Assembly: GCF_001558155.1 (NCBI RefSeq)
Contig: NZ_LOAS01000014.1
Span: 1 to 64,000, forward strand
DNA length: 64,000 nt
Direction: 5' to 3'
DNA from: Aliiruegeria sabulilitoris
GTDB lineage: Bacteria > Pseudomonadota > Alphaproteobacteria > Rhodobacterales > Rhodobacteraceae
Below, piece by piece: positions 42,566 to 54,771 of the stretch (position 1 is its first letter; each line of letters starts with the position of its first letter). The notes under the pieces are model-generated. The model did no database searches. It was not told the origin of the DNA and worked only from the letters and a program-made list of their open reading frames with translations. The position numbers were made by a program, and so were the translations under genes.

Positions 42566-43464
42566 GCCTGCCATTTGTTCCCTTTGACGCAGAGCGTGAT
42601 CTTGACTGGATCGCGCTGACAGACGCGCTGGCCCGTGCGCATGAATTGCCCAAGGCGGAAGTGGCCGACAGCTTCCTCTATCGCGGGCAGGACACGCTAT
42701 TGAATCGGGCAGCCTGGATCGACGGGCTTGGTAGCCTCGTCAAGACGGCCACGATCTTTCCGGGCAATGCGGAGCATGGTTTGCCAGCGGTAAATGGCGG
42801 GGTAACGCTCTATTCGGACAAGACAGGCGTGGCCGAGGCGCTGCTGGATTTCCACCTCGTGACGAAGTGGAAGACGGCGGGCGACAGCCTGTTGGCGGCG
42901 CGACGGCTGGCGCGGCCCGGCAGCCGTAGGATCCTTGTGATGGGGGCGGGAACCGTGGCGGCCTCGCTGATCGAGGCCTATGGCGCGGCCTTTCCGGAGG
43001 CGCGTTTCGAGATCTGGAACCGGACGTCGGAAAAGGCCGTCGCGCTGGCCGAGCGCTATGGGGCGTCGGTCGCGGAGGATCTGCCGGAAGCGGTTGGGCG
43101 CGCCGATATCGTGACCTCGGCCACCATGTCGACCACGCCGATCCTGCATGGCGAATGGCTGCGGCCCGGGCAGCATGTGGACCTGATCGGCGCTTATCGG
43201 CCCGATATGCGCGAAGCCGACGATGCGGCGATGGCGCGGGCGCGGGTCTTCGTGGACAGCTACGATACAACGCTCGAGCATATCGGGGAACTGATCGAAC
43301 CGATGAAGAGCGGTGCGATCGGCAGGGCCGACGTGGTGGCGGACTATTACGAGCTGGCGGCCTTCGAGCGCGTGCCGGAGGACATCACGCTGTTCAAGAA
43401 TGGCGGGGGGGCGCATCTGGACCTGATGACAAGCCGCTACATTCTCGACGCCTGGAAGGGCTGA
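42562..43464 (+). CDS. Ornithine cyclodeaminase/mu-crystallin family protein
   Basis: This 300-residue NAD(P)-dependent protein has the Rossmann loop VMGAGTVAASLIEAYG near residues 125-140 followed by FEIWNRT. The substrate-side segments LDFHLVTKWKTAGDSLLAA and VDLIGAYRPDMREAD belong to the ornithine cyclodeaminase family. Related enzymes deaminate ornithine to proline, reduce ketimines or act on alanine-type substrates. The reaction is unassigned. It is translationally coupled to the HAD gene. Confidence 0.85.
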   Translation: MSLPFVPFDAERDLDWIALTDALARAHELPKAEVADSFLYRGQDTLLNRAAWIDGLGSLVKTATIFPGNAEHGLPAVNGGVTLYSDKTGVAEALLDFHLVTKWKTAGDSLLAARRLARPGSRRILVMGAGTVAASLIEAYGAAFPEARFEIWNRTSEKAVALAERYGASVAEDLPEAVGRADIVTSATMSTTPILHGEWLRPGQHVDLIGAYRPDMREADDAAMARARVFVDSYDTTLEHIGELIEPMKSGAIGRADVVADYYELAAFERVPEDITLFKNGGGAHLDLMTSRYILDAWKG

Positions 43465-43554
43465 CAGGGCGGCTTCCCCTCCGGCTCTGGTGCTGGCGCA
43501 CCGCCCGCCGATTGGGGCGGGGCGCGCTCTTCGCGCGCGTTTGGCTCTCGCAGG

Positions 43555-44823
43555 TCAGGCGAGACGGGCGCCCAGCGGTCGTTCATTGACCGGTAGGTGA
43601 ACCAGTGCGGAGAAGGCACCGACGCCGACGCCGACCCACCAGACCATCGTGTAGTCGCCGGTGATGTCGTACAGGCGCCCGCCGAGCCAGACGCCGACAA
43701 ACGAGCCGAGCTGGTGCGAGAAGAACACGATCCCGTAGAGGGTGCCCATGTAGCGCAACCCGTAGATCTGGGCGACGAGGCCGCTGGTGAGCGGGATGGT
43801 CGCCAGCCAGAGCGACCCCATGGCCAGCGAGAACAGCACGACCGTCGCGGGCGTGATCGGGGTCATGATGAAGGCGGCGGCGACGAGTGTTCTCAGGGCG
43901 TAGATCGTCGCCAGAAGGTATTTCTTGGAATAGTACTTTCCGAGCCAGCCGGCGAGCAGGGTGCCGCCGATATTGGCAAGCCCGATCAGGCTGATCGCCA
44001 CGGCGCCGAGCGCCGAAGTCGTCCGGATGCCCAACCCGTCCAGCAGCCCGCCGGTCTGGATCGGGCCGCACATCTCGGTGACGAAGGCGGGAAAATGGGC
44101 GGTGACAAAGGAAAGCTGGTAGCCGCAGCTGAAAAACCCAAGGAAGATCAGCGTGTAGGACGGATCGCGCAGCGCCGCGCGAAGGATTTCGCCCATGCTT
44201 TCATCGGTCATGGCGCTGGTGCCGTCGGTGTCGCTGCGCAGGAACGGCAGAAGCACCATCACCACCAGAATGGCGGCGGCGAAGGCCACGAAAACGGTCT
44301 GCCATGGCATGAAGCCGAGCATCCATTCGGCCAAAGGCGGCCCGAAAATCTGCCCGCCCGATCCGGCGGCGGTGGCGATGGCCAGGGCCATGGAGCGGTG
44401 CTCGTCGCTGGCCGCGCGTCCGACAACGGCAATGATCAGCCCCATCCCGGTGCCGGCAATGCCGAAGCCCACGAGGATCTCCAGCCATTGGTGCTGGGCG
44501 GGTGTAACGGCGAGCGAGGACAGCAAGAGGCCGGCCGCATAGACGATGGCGCCCAGAAAGATCGCCCGCCGGTCGCCAAACCGCTCCGCAAGGGCACCGA
44601 AGATCGGCTGCCCGAAACCCCAGGCGAGGTTCTGGATCGCGATGGCGAGGGAGAAATCGGACCGAAGCCAGCCGAACTCTTCGGCAATCGGAATCTGAAA
44701 GACCCCGAAGGACGCCCGGATGGCGAAACTGATCAAGATGATGAAACAGCCCGCCACAAGGACGGGCGTTATCAAGGGCGTGCGCATTTCCATTTCGGCA
44801 TCCATCCACATTCCTTGATCCAT
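43555..44823 (-). CDS. MFS transporter
   Basis: This 422-residue, 12-helix major facilitator has the signature loop between helices 2 and 3 near GALAERFGDRRAIFLG. It resembles monocarboxylate/oxalate-type MFS members (FGVFQIPIAEEFGW near the N terminus, FFSHQLGSFVGVWLGGRLYD near the C terminus). ATG 44823 is preferred over the TTG 44829. The substrate is unknown. It is a single gene between a convergent ornithine cyclodeaminase-like gene and divergent zapE. Confidence 0.88.
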   Translation of the reverse strand: MDQGMWMDAEMEMRTPLITPVLVAGCFIILISFAIRASFGVFQIPIAEEFGWLRSDFSLAIAIQNLAWGFGQPIFGALAERFGDRRAIFLGAIVYAAGLLLSSLAVTPAQHQWLEILVGFGIAGTGMGLIIAVVGRAASDEHRSMALAIATAAGSGGQIFGPPLAEWMLGFMPWQTVFVAFAAAILVVMVLLPFLRSDTDGTSAMTDESMGEILRAALRDPSYTLIFLGFFSCGYQLSFVTAHFPAFVTEMCGPIQTGGLLDGLGIRTTSALGAVAISLIGLANIGGTLLAGWLGKYYSKKYLLATIYALRTLVAAAFIMTPITPATVVLFSLAMGSLWLATIPLTSGLVAQIYGLRYMGTLYGIVFFSHQLGSFVGVWLGGRLYDITGDYTMVWWVGVGVGAFSALVHLPVNERPLGARLA

Positions 44824-44893
44824 CGTCAATCATGCGCGAGCTGCGACGGAAGGCGGCTTTCCAATCGGGGCCCAGCCGCCTAAACGGTCTGCG

Positions 44894-45985
44894 ATGACCG
44901 AGACATTGATCGATATTTACAATGCCCGTTCGGCAGAGGGGCTGCTAACAGCAGACGCGGCACAGGCGGCCGCCCTGCCGGAGCTGGAACGGGTCCGCCA
45001 TGAACTTGCCCATCGCCCGGTCGCAAAGCCGAAAAGCGGGCTGCGCGGGCTGTTTTCCAAGCCGGTCGAGCCGGACCCGGTGCGGGGGCTGTATCTCTGG
45101 GGCGGTGTCGGGCGCGGCAAATCCATGCTGATGGACATGTTCTTCGAGGCCGCACGCACGGACCGGAAGCGGCGGGTCCATTTCCATGCGTTCATGCAGG
45201 AGGTCCATGCCGGCCTGCACGAGGCGCGCAAGCGGGGCGTCGACGACGCGATCCTGCCCGTGGCCGATGAGGTGATCGCCCATGTGGACCTGCTTTGCTT
45301 CGACGAGATGCAGATCAGCGATATCACCGACGCGATGATCGTGGGGCGGCTCTTCGAGCGGCTTTTCGCGGCCGGGGTGGTGGTGGTGACAACGTCGAAC
45401 CGTGTGCCGGACGATCTTTACAAGGACGGGTTGAACCGGCAGCTGTTTCTGCCCTTCATCGAGATGATCAAGACGCGCATGGTCGTGCATGAGCTGACTT
45501 CGGACAAGGATTACCGGCAGGACCGGCTGTCCGGCTCTCCGGTCTATTTCACGCCGAACAATCATGCGGCGCGGCTGGCGATACAATCGGTCTGGGATGA
45601 CCTGTCGGGCGGCGATGCGCCGCCTCTGATCCTGACTGTGAAGGCCCGGCCGGTGGAGATCCCGGCCTTTCGAAACGGAGTCGCACGCGCAGGATTCTTC
45701 GACCTGTGCGGACATCCGCTGGGCCCGGCGGATTACCTGGCGATCGCCGAGGTGGCAAAGGTCCTGGTGCTGACGGATATCCCCTGCCTGGGGCGGTCGA
45801 ATTTCAACGAAGCGAAGCGTTTCGTAACCTTGGTCGACGCCCTATACGAGGCGAAAGCCAAGCTGATCTGCTCGGCGGCGGCAGAGCCCGAGTTGCTCTA
45901 CCTGGAGGGTGAGGGAATCTTCGAGTTCGAGCGCACCGCGAGCCGGCTGCGGGAGATGCAATCGGCGGATTGGATGGCGGGTTGA
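44894..45985 (+). CDS. zapE: Cell division protein ZapE (AFG1-family ATPase)
   Basis: This 363-residue AAA-like ATPase associates with the division ring in proteobacteria. Walker A is LWGGVGRGKSMLMD (about 71-84), Walker B LLCFDEMQISDITDAMI, and the C-terminal family segment LGRSNFNEAKRFVTLVDALYE. Length is normal. The 156 bp following, up to folC (convergent), hold no gene and no clear terminator. Confidence 0.93.
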   Translation: MTETLIDIYNARSAEGLLTADAAQAAALPELERVRHELAHRPVAKPKSGLRGLFSKPVEPDPVRGLYLWGGVGRGKSMLMDMFFEAARTDRKRRVHFHAFMQEVHAGLHEARKRGVDDAILPVADEVIAHVDLLCFDEMQISDITDAMIVGRLFERLFAAGVVVVTTSNRVPDDLYKDGLNRQLFLPFIEMIKTRMVVHELTSDKDYRQDRLSGSPVYFTPNNHAARLAIQSVWDDLSGGDAPPLILTVKARPVEIPAFRNGVARAGFFDLCGHPLGPADYLAIAEVAKVLVLTDIPCLGRSNFNEAKRFVTLVDALYEAKAKLICSAAAEPELLYLEGEGIFEFERTASRLREMQSADWMAG

Positions 45986-46141
45986 AGGCTGCGACGGAAG
46001 GGACAGCCGGATAATCCTGCCGCCAGCGAGCGTGTCTGGTTGGCCTGTCCCGTTCCGCACGCGAGCCAGAGCCGAGCCGTTTCGTGGAGATTTGAGCAGA
46101 GCGCCAGAAGCACGGTTCATCCTGCTCGCATCGTCCGCTTC

Positions 46142-47416
46142 CTAGCCGTTTTCGCGCAGGACCGCACCGGCCTGGTAGAGCGACCCGCAGATCAGAATGC
46201 GGGCGTGCGGGTCCTTTGTCGCGATTCCGGTCACGGCGTCCTCGACGTCTACAGCGGTGCTTGCAGAAATCCCGAATGCGCGGGCGGCTTCTGCAAGCGT
46301 CTCGGGATCGGATGCATTGGGTTCATCCGGGATCGGGACTGCGGTCAGGCTTTGGACATGTGCCGCGAGCGGGGCGAGCACGTCGGACGGCGCGCGGTTG
46401 TTCAGCAACGCGAATACGAGGCGGGTCGGGCGCGCGGGAAGCCGGTCGAGCGTGGCGGCAATGGCGCGGGCGGCATGGGCGTTATGCCCGCCATCGAGCC
46501 AGAGATCGGCCTCGGGGGCCGCCTGTTTCAGCGGGCCGCGTGTCAGGCGTTGCATGCGGGCCGGCCAATGTGCATTGACCATTGCGCCCTCGCAGGACTC
46601 CTCGCCGAATCCGAGTTGGCGCAGCGCGGCCAACGCGGCGCCCGCATTGTCGATCTGGTGCGGGCCGGGCAGCGCAGGCAGGGGCAGGTCCAGCAGGCCT
46701 GTTTCGTCCTGAAAGACGAGGCGGCCGCGTTCTTCCCAGCTATGCCAGTGCTGGCCTTGGGCGATGACGGGCGCGCCGAGGCGCGCGGCGCGGGCCTCGA
46801 TCACCTCCAGCGCATCATCCTCCTGACGGCCGACGACGCAGGGGATGCCGCGCTTCAGGATACCGGCCTTTTCGCCCGCGATCTCTGCGAGCGTGTCACC
46901 GAGAAAGGCCTGATGGTCGAACGCGACGGGCGTGATGATCGTCAGCAGAGGGTCATCGACAACGTTGGTCGTGTCCATCCTGCCGCCCATGCCGACCTCC
47001 AGCAGGAGGTAGTCTGCGGGAACATCGGCAAAGGCCGCGAATGCGGCGCAGGTCGTGGCTTCGAAGAAGGTGACAGGGGCGCCGCCATTGGCGGTCAATG
47101 TCCGGACGAGCAAGTCGCTCAGGGCCGTTTCCGTGATCTCGGCGCCGGCCAGCACGATACGCTCATGGAAGCGGACCAGATGCGGGGAGGTGTAGCAGTG
47201 CGCGCGCTTGCCCGCGGCTTCCAGCCCGGCGCGGATCATGGCGAGTGTCGAACCCTTGCCATTGGTTCCTGCGATGTGGATGACGGGCGGCAACCTGTCC
47301 TGCGGGCGACCGAGCGCATCGAGAAGACGATATGTGCGATCGAGCGAGAGCTCGATCTCGCTCGGATGCAGCCCCATCATCTGCGCCAGCAGATCGGCGC
47401 TCGGGGCCTGGCTCAC
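46142..47416 (-). CDS. folC: Bifunctional folylpolyglutamate synthase/dihydrofolate synthase
   Basis: This 424-residue Mur-ligase-family enzyme adds glutamate to dihydropteroate and folates. The P-loop is [14 protein letters not shown] (about residues 49-62), and the ATP/Mg segments include [14 protein letters not shown]. The Mur ligase C-terminal domain starts with [14 protein letters not shown]. It overlaps accD by 4 bp, a common alphaproteobacterial accD-folC operon. Confidence 0.95.
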   Translation of the reverse strand: MSQAPSADLLAQMMGLHPSEIELSLDRTYRLLDALGRPQDRLPPVIHIAGTNGKGSTLAMIRAGLEAAGKRAHCYTSPHLVRFHERIVLAGAEITETALSDLLVRTLTANGGAPVTFFEATTCAAFAAFADVPADYLLLEVGMGGRMDTTNVVDDPLLTIITPVAFDHQAFLGDTLAEIAGEKAGILKRGIPCVVGRQEDDALEVIEARAARLGAPVIAQGQHWHSWEERGRLVFQDETGLLDLPLPALPGPHQIDNAGAALAALRQLGFGEESCEGAMVNAHWPARMQRLTRGPLKQAAPEADLWLDGGHNAHAARAIAATLDRLPARPTRLVFALLNNRAPSDVLAPLAAHVQSLTAVPIPDEPNASDPETLAEAARAFGISASTAVDVEDAVTGIATKDPHARILICGSLYQAGAVLRENG

Positions 47417-48360
47417 GCGGTCTTTTCCGGCTTTTCGGTTTTGGGCGCGGGCGCTTCGAGGGCGGGTGCGGCGTCCTCGGTCGGTGCGGGCAGGTCGCCC
47501 TTCACTGCGGGCGGCAGGCTCAGCATCAACCGGGTGATCGTGATCAGCTCCTCGCGCAGTTCGTTGCGATGGGTCACGCGGTCCAGCATGCCGTGGTCGA
47601 GCAGGTATTCAGCCCGCTGGAAGCCCTCGGGGAGTTTCTCCCGGATCGTCTGTTCGATCACGCGCGGGCCGGCGAAACAGATCAGCGCGTTCGGCTCGGC
47701 GATCTGGATATCTCCGAGCATGGCGTAGGAGGCCGTCACCCCGCCCGTCGTCGGGTGGGTGAGCACGACGATATAGGGCAGGCCGGCCTCGCGCAGCATC
47801 TCGACAGCGACGGTCGTGCGCGGCATCTGCATGAGCGAGAGAATGCCCTCCTGCATGCGCGCGCCACCGGCGGCGGAAAACAGGATCAGCGGGCGGCGCA
47901 GCTCCACCGCGCGTTGGGCGGCGGCGATGATCGCGTTGCCCACATACATGCCCATGGAGCCGCCCATGAAGGTGAAATCCTGGCAGGCGGCGACGATTGG
48001 TGTGCGGCCCATCTCGCCCTCGGCCACCAGCATGGCCTCGGCCTCGCCCGTTTTCTTCTGGGCGGTCTTCATGCGTTCGGGGTATTTCTTCTGGTCGCGG
48101 AAATTCAGCGGGTCGGCCAGCGGTTCGGGAACCTTGACCTCGGTGAAGATGCCGCCGTCAAAGAGGTCGGCAAATCGCTCCCGCGGGGTGATCGCCATGT
48201 GGTGATCACAATTGGTGCAGACGTTGAGGTTGTCCTTCAACTCGCGGTGGAACAGCATGGTCCCGCATTCGGGGCACTTGGTCCAAAGGTTCTCGGGAAC
48301 CTCGCGGCGCGAAAACAGCGAGTTGATTTTCGGGCGAACGTAGTTGGAAATCCAGTTCAT
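47413..48360 (-). CDS. accD: Acetyl-CoA carboxylase carboxyltransferase subunit beta
   Basis: This 315-residue subunit makes malonyl-CoA together with AccA. An N-terminal C4 zinc ribbon ([20 protein letters not shown] then TNCDHH, about 34-60) is followed by the crotonase-like carboxyltransferase domain with [16 protein letters not shown] and [20 protein letters not shown]-terminal Ala/Pro-rich tail from about 288 is typical of Rhodobacterales. It is upstream of folC in the same operon. Confidence 0.96.
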   Translation of the reverse strand: MNWISNYVRPKINSLFSRREVPENLWTKCPECGTMLFHRELKDNLNVCTNCDHHMAITPRERFADLFDGGIFTEVKVPEPLADPLNFRDQKKYPERMKTAQKKTGEAEAMLVAEGEMGRTPIVAACQDFTFMGGSMGMYVGNAIIAAAQRAVELRRPLILFSAAGGARMQEGILSLMQMPRTTVAVEMLREAGLPYIVVLTHPTTGGVTASYAMLGDIQIAEPNALICFAGPRVIEQTIREKLPEGFQRAEYLLDHGMLDRVTHRNELREELITITRLMLSLPPAVKGDLPAPTEDAAPALEAPAPKTEKPEKTA

Positions 48361-48435
48361 CGGGGTCCTTCAGCGCCAGTTTCGCCCCTCAGATAGGCCC
48401 GTATGGCGCCAAATGCAAACCCTCTGATGCCCCGA

Positions 48436-49356
48436 TCACCGGGTCAACAGACGTCGTGTTATCCACCAGACCAGAACCAGCATTGCCAGGGAGAACAGCA
48501 ACCCCGCGATCAGGGAGGAAGAGACGCCCTCCGGTGTGATCGAAACGAAGAGCGCAAGGCCCGATACGCTCTCGCCGAGGGCGACGCCGAGCATCCCGAA
48601 CAGGTTGTTGCCGAAATGGATTCCCATGGCGGCACCAAGGTTGCCCGTCTGCTCCGTGATGTCGGCGGCGATCAGGCCGAAGATCAACGCCGAGAGCAGC
48701 ACGAATGGCAGCGTATCCCCCGACGCCTGCGACCAGTGAAGCCCGGCAAAGACGAGCGATGGCAGACCCATCCAGATCCAACGGGCGGCAAAACGGGCGG
48801 CGAGCTGCTGTTGCAGGTAGCCGCGGAACAACAGCTCTTCGGCAGCGGTCTGAATGAAGATGAGCGGGATGGCGAAGGGCAGGTAGCTCAGCCAGCGTGC
48901 GAAGGGCAGGTTCGGCTGGGGCGATTCGAACAGAAAACTCAACCAGACCAGCCCGAGATAGATCGGGACGAGCACGGCAAGCGCGGTTCCGAAACCGCGA
49001 AACCAGTCGGCGGTCGGGCCAAAGAGCGAGCCGGGACCGCGGAAATGGAAGGCCGCGGCCGAGAGCATCGGGCCGATGAACAGCGCGATGAAGGTGATCA
49101 GCAGCAGGAAGACGGCCAGCGGCGTGTCGATCCCGCCATAGCCCTGTGCTGCCGCGCGCAGCCGGTTGAGGGCCGCGCCGGTGTGGACAGCGTTCATCGA
49201 GTCGATCTGGTTGACGACCGCAACGAAGGCGCCCATCAGCATCGCCGCGCCGGTGGCGAAGATGAAGCCGATCAACAGCAGGCCAAGCAGGAGCCGCCAG
49301 AGTTGCGGGTAGAGCCGGGCTTCTTCCAGGGAGGCTTCGAATTCTCCGGTGCGCAT
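48436..49356 (-). CDS. CPBP family intramembrane metalloprotease-like protein (copy 1)
   Basis: This 306-residue membrane protein has about eight hydrophobic helices and the CPBP/Abi motif EELLFRGYLQQQL (EExxxR), with the later histidine-containing motifs LVFAGLHWSQ and GAAMGIHFGNN. Members can be prenyl-protein proteases or bacteriocin self-immunity factors. ATG 49356 is preceded by GAGG. It lies 62 bp downstream of a paralogue with nearly the same motif, suggesting tandem duplication. Confidence 0.85.
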   Translation of the reverse strand: MRTGEFEASLEEARLYPQLWRLLLGLLLIGFIFATGAAMLMGAFVAVVNQIDSMNAVHTGAALNRLRAAAQGYGGIDTPLAVFLLLITFIALFIGPMLSAAAFHFRGPGSLFGPTADWFRGFGTALAVLVPIYLGLVWLSFLFESPQPNLPFARWLSYLPFAIPLIFIQTAAEELLFRGYLQQQLAARFAARWIWMGLPSLVFAGLHWSQASGDTLPFVLLSALIFGLIAADITEQTGNLGAAMGIHFGNNLFGMLGVALGESVSGLALFVSITPEGVSSSLIAGLLFSLAMLVLVWWITRRLLTR

Positions 49357-49418
49357 GAGATCCTCTGGTGGTTCGGGAAATTGGTAGACTGCGCGCCGCA
49401 TTGGCGCAATCGCGGGTT

Positions 49419-50309
49419 TCAGACCTTGAGTGCCAACCTGGCGGCAAGCCAGCCGCAGAAGAGCATCACGAACTCGGGCAATATCTGTGCCGCGAGCCTT
49501 GGGTCGCTGGCCTCCATCGGAATGTGGTAGAGCGCGAGACCGGAGCCGGGGCCCAGCAGGGAAGTAAACAGGATGGCCGCGATATTGTTGGCCATGTGAA
49601 ACCCGATTGCCGCCCCGATGGAGCCGGTTCGGGCCGTCAGGTCGGCCGCGGCAAAAGCAAAGAACGTGGCCCAGAGGGCGAAATAGGGGGCATTGGGGCC
49701 GGCTGTCTCCGGCGAGAGATGGGCGAGGCCGAACAGAGCCGAAGGCACGATGATCCATAGCGGCATTTTTGGGAAGCGGGCGGCAAGTTGCTGTTGCAGG
49801 TAGCCGCGAAAGATCAGCTCCTCGGTTCCGGCCTGTATCAGGATCGCGGTGAGCGAGATCGGCAGAATCGCGATCCAGCTCCGCCTGGCCAGCTCGGCGT
49901 TGCGAACCAGTTCGATATCCTTGGGGAGGAGGATGGACAGCACGATGTAGAGCGCACCGACGCTCAGCGTCACCCGGATCGCATCCGAGACCACCGCTGC
50001 GGCCGGCCCGAACAGCGTTGCCGGGCTTCGGTGGTGGATCGAGCTTGTGACCATTGCCAGACCAATGCCGAAAAAGCCGAAAGTGGCGAGGATATAGATC
50101 GTGGCGAAGGCGCTGTCCTTGTCGAATGTCGTGTTGTCGACCAGCAGCTGCGTCGTTTCGGGGCCGATCAGGTTCGAGATCAGCGCGAAGCTCAGCTGGT
50201 AGAGCGCCATACCGGCCACGAAGACAAGAACGGCGCCGGCTCCGGTGCGCCAAAGCTCCGCTGTCCCCTTGGCCGGGGCTACGAAATACCTGTGTGGTTC
50301 GTAGCGCAT
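49419..50309 (-). CDS. CPBP family intramembrane metalloprotease-like protein (copy 2)
   Basis: This 296-residue paralogue of the next gene has the motifs EELIFRGYLQQQLAARF, LFGLAHLSPE and GAAIGFHMANN aligning with those of copy 1. The start (MRYEPHRYFV) has GAGAGGG upstream; a longer open frame is not supported. Both copies keep the putative active-site Glu-Glu, Arg and His residues, so both could be catalytic. Targets are unknown. The 181 bp upstream to the divergent gene at 50491 hold only presumed promoters. Confidence 0.85.
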   Translation of the reverse strand: MRYEPHRYFVAPAKGTAELWRTGAGAVLVFVAGMALYQLSFALISNLIGPETTQLLVDNTTFDKDSAFATIYILATFGFFGIGLAMVTSSIHHRSPATLFGPAAAVVSDAIRVTLSVGALYIVLSILLPKDIELVRNAELARRSWIAILPISLTAILIQAGTEELIFRGYLQQQLAARFPKMPLWIIVPSALFGLAHLSPETAGPNAPYFALWATFFAFAAADLTARTGSIGAAIGFHMANNIAAILFTSLLGPGSGLALYHIPMEASDPRLAAQILPEFVMLFCGWLAARLALKV

Positions 50310-50490
50310 CGCGTTCCCTCTCGACCAAATGCCTAGGCTGAAGCGGGCCGGCTTGCAACGCCGGGGTCGGCTTTGGCCCGGTGCGCGCGCGATTGGCCGG
50401 AACTCGCTCATCGGCCCGTGATCTGATTGCTCCCAAACCCAATGAAGATTAGGGTCTGCGCGATTTTGGCGCGGCACGTGAACAGGTAGC

Positions 50491-51168
50491 ATGGCAACTT
50501 GGATTTCCAATCCGGATCTTTGGATGGCGACCCTTTTCGGGGCGGCGCTCCTGCTGTCCGTGTCCCTTGCCCATTCGGCCACGTTTGGGCGTGAAGACAG
50601 CCCGCTGACCGGCTGGACCCGCCTGCCGGTGCTGGACGAGACGCTCGTGATCTCGGCGCCGAACGGCTATTGCATCGATCCGCTCGCGTCTCTGAGCGGG
50701 CATCGGGCCGCGTTTGTTCTGATGGCGTCCTGCCGTTCCGTGACCGGCGACCTGCGCGCCGCGCGTCCCGAGATTGCTGGGCTGCTCACGACCAGCGTCG
50801 ATGGGCAAGCCGGTCCGTTTCCCTCCCAAGGCGAGCTGAGCCGCTTTTTCGAGTCGCCCAAGGGCCGGGCTGCCCTCTCGCGCACGGGCAACGCGGAAGC
50901 GATGGAGCTTGGCGCCATGTTCAGCCGTCGCGGCGTGCTCTTCCTTCGGGCAGATGAACGCGGTGAAGACCCCGCCCTGGGCGGTGCAAGCTGGCGCGCT
51001 GTGTTCGAACTCAAGGGCCACATGGTGACCGCTACTTTGCGAGACCTCGTCGGGCAGCCGATCGAGGATTCGGAGGGGTTCCAAGTCGTCGAGGAGCTTG
51101 TCGACGCGATCCTCTTGGCCAACCCGAATGCCACGGAACCCGAACGCGGCGCGTTTTCTCCTCACTGA
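50491..51168 (+). CDS. Conserved hypothetical exported or membrane-anchored protein
   Basis: This 225-residue protein has an N-terminal hydrophobic segment (LWMATLFGAALLLSVSLAHSA) that is either a signal peptide cleaved after AHS-A or a membrane anchor. The rest is an alpha/beta domain with two cysteines (Cys62 and a second in ASCRSV) that could form a disulfide. I do not recognise the family. It begins a run of three same-strand genes of unknown function that look restricted to related alphaproteobacteria. Confidence 0.7.
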   Translation: MATWISNPDLWMATLFGAALLLSVSLAHSATFGREDSPLTGWTRLPVLDETLVISAPNGYCIDPLASLSGHRAAFVLMASCRSVTGDLRAARPEIAGLLTTSVDGQAGPFPSQGELSRFFESPKGRAALSRTGNAEAMELGAMFSRRGVLFLRADERGEDPALGGASWRAVFELKGHMVTATLRDLVGQPIEDSEGFQVVEELVDAILLANPNATEPERGAFSPH

Positions 51169-51229
51169 TATTTGCAGCTCCGAAAGGTTTTGCCGTAAGG
51201 ATGTTCCGTAGGTTACACGGGTTCTGGCA

Positions 51230-52003
51230 ATGTCTATGGGTGTTTCAAATCTGATCGGGCGCGTTGCGGATCGCAGGGTCCTTCAACGTTGGACCCGGCT
51301 TGCCGATATTGCCGGCAATCTGGACTTCTCCGAACTGAAATCGGCACGCGCCCGGGCGAACGACCTGCGCCGGGAAATCGACCGGTTGTGCCGCGCTGCC
51401 GATGGCAGGATGGCGGAGGTCGGCCCGGCCGGATCGGTCGTGGAGGCACCTGCCGATGCGGACTGGTCCTGGAGGCCGGATTTCTGGCGGATCGCGGCCG
51501 ATCCGCCGGGCGTGGCTGGTGTTGTATCCCGAACGGTCGTCGGGCCGGGCGTGGCGATGTTCCACGACTGCCCGTTGCAGGAGATCACCTTTCGCCAGCT
51601 GCGCAATCGCGGCGCTACGGATCTTGCCCCTTTTGGGCTGAGCATGGATGTCTTCCGCTTCGAGGGGTCGTTTCTGTCGCTGGCGGTGGATCTGCCCCGG
51701 GAAGCAGTGGCCGGCCTTACGCGCCGCCACCTTATCGGGCTGCACGCGGCATTCCGTTTCGAGCGGACGTTGGAGATATTCGCCCGGCTGAACATCCGCA
51801 ATGGCCCAAATACCGAACAGCTCGTGCTGGAAATCGCCAAGGGCTCGAAGGAACGGAATGTGGAATTCGACCTGGCCTATTCGGAAATGAACGAGAAACG
51901 GATCGAAAGCGCTTGGCTCGATCTCATCTTCGAGGCGCCGCAGATGAGCCAGATCGAGATTCGCGACCTGACGATGTATCGTCGCCACCGCACGGAAATC
52001 TAG
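51230..52003 (+). CDS. Conserved protein of the Rhodobacteraceae-type DUF6478 family
   Basis: This 257-residue soluble protein has no signal peptide. The N-terminal helix contains RWTRLADIAGNLDFSELK, a Trp-rich segment SWRPDFWRI is central, and a beta-rich core follows (DVFRFEGSFLSLAVDLP, LVLEIAKGSKERNVEFDLAY). I recall similar proteins under the label DUF6478 in Rhodobacterales, but I am not certain of the assignment. It is followed 9 bp later by a small gene that probably acts with it. Confidence 0.6.
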   Translation: MSMGVSNLIGRVADRRVLQRWTRLADIAGNLDFSELKSARARANDLRREIDRLCRAADGRMAEVGPAGSVVEAPADADWSWRPDFWRIAADPPGVAGVVSRTVVGPGVAMFHDCPLQEITFRQLRNRGATDLAPFGLSMDVFRFEGSFLSLAVDLPREAVAGLTRRHLIGLHAAFRFERTLEIFARLNIRNGPNTEQLVLEIAKGSKERNVEFDLAYSEMNEKRIESAWLDLIFEAPQMSQIEIRDLTMYRRHRTEI

Positions 52004-52012
52004 GAGCCGGGA

Positions 52013-52399
52013 ATGCCCAAACTGAGCGTGAGCAACGCGCGTTTGCGTGAAGGTGTGTGGAAGGGGCTCCTCGTGGCCTCTCAGGAGCGCACGACGCCTC
52101 CGCGGGTCGAAGTGATTCACCTGGCAACGCCGCTGGACGGTGTCGAGCTGGAGGCGGATCGGGAAATGGCGAATGTCTGGACCCTGACTGTTCCCATCCC
52201 GTCGGCGCTGATATCGGACGGCGTGCAGACATTCCTAGTCCGCGAAGCGACGCAGGGCGAGACGCTTGCGCGCTTCTCCATCGCGGCGGGCGAACCGCTT
52301 CGGGAGGATGTTCTGGCGGAGCTGGATTTGCTGCGGGCTGAGCTGGACCTGTTGAAGCGGGCCTTTCGCCGCCATTGCGTCGAAGTGGCCGAAGGCTGA
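52013..52399 (+). CDS. Small conserved hypothetical protein
   Basis: This 128-residue protein has an N-terminal beta-rich part (PRVEVIHLATPLDGVELEAD, WTLTVPIPSALI) and a C-terminal amphipathic helix with a leucine-rich heptad-like pattern (EDVLAELDLLRAELDLLKRAF), likely a coiled coil for oligomerisation. No known family. GGAG is just upstream of the start. It is in an apparent operon with the preceding gene. Confidence 0.6.
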   Translation: MPKLSVSNARLREGVWKGLLVASQERTTPPRVEVIHLATPLDGVELEADREMANVWTLTVPIPSALISDGVQTFLVREATQGETLARFSIAAGEPLREDVLAELDLLRAELDLLKRAFRRHCVEVAEG

Positions 52400-52446
52400 A
52401 ACGCCCTTGACGTGAACGTAAAGCGATGACGCCGCGTTGCGCGTGA

Positions 52447-54522
<2,076 letters not shown>

Positions 54523-54771
54523 TCCTCGGGCCGGTCACGCGCGCGGGGAACTTTCCGGGGAGGCGCGTGCCTTCCCGGCCTTGCAGGGGCGTCCCGTAAA
54601 CACGCGACTCCAATTTTCGGATGGGAGTGGTCAAATGTTTCCTCAGACATGACGATGCCCGATCTAATCGCGACATTGTCTGCAGTTTGCCCCAATCCCG
54701 CCGGATTTCGGGGAGATAAACGCTGTCAACGCAGAGAATGTGTACAGCACTGAGTTCATGAGGACCGCCCT

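Noticed and set aside
46040-47728. 562-codon plus-strand frame opposite folC
   Set aside because: Antisense shadow; folC carries an intact P-loop and Mur ligase domains.
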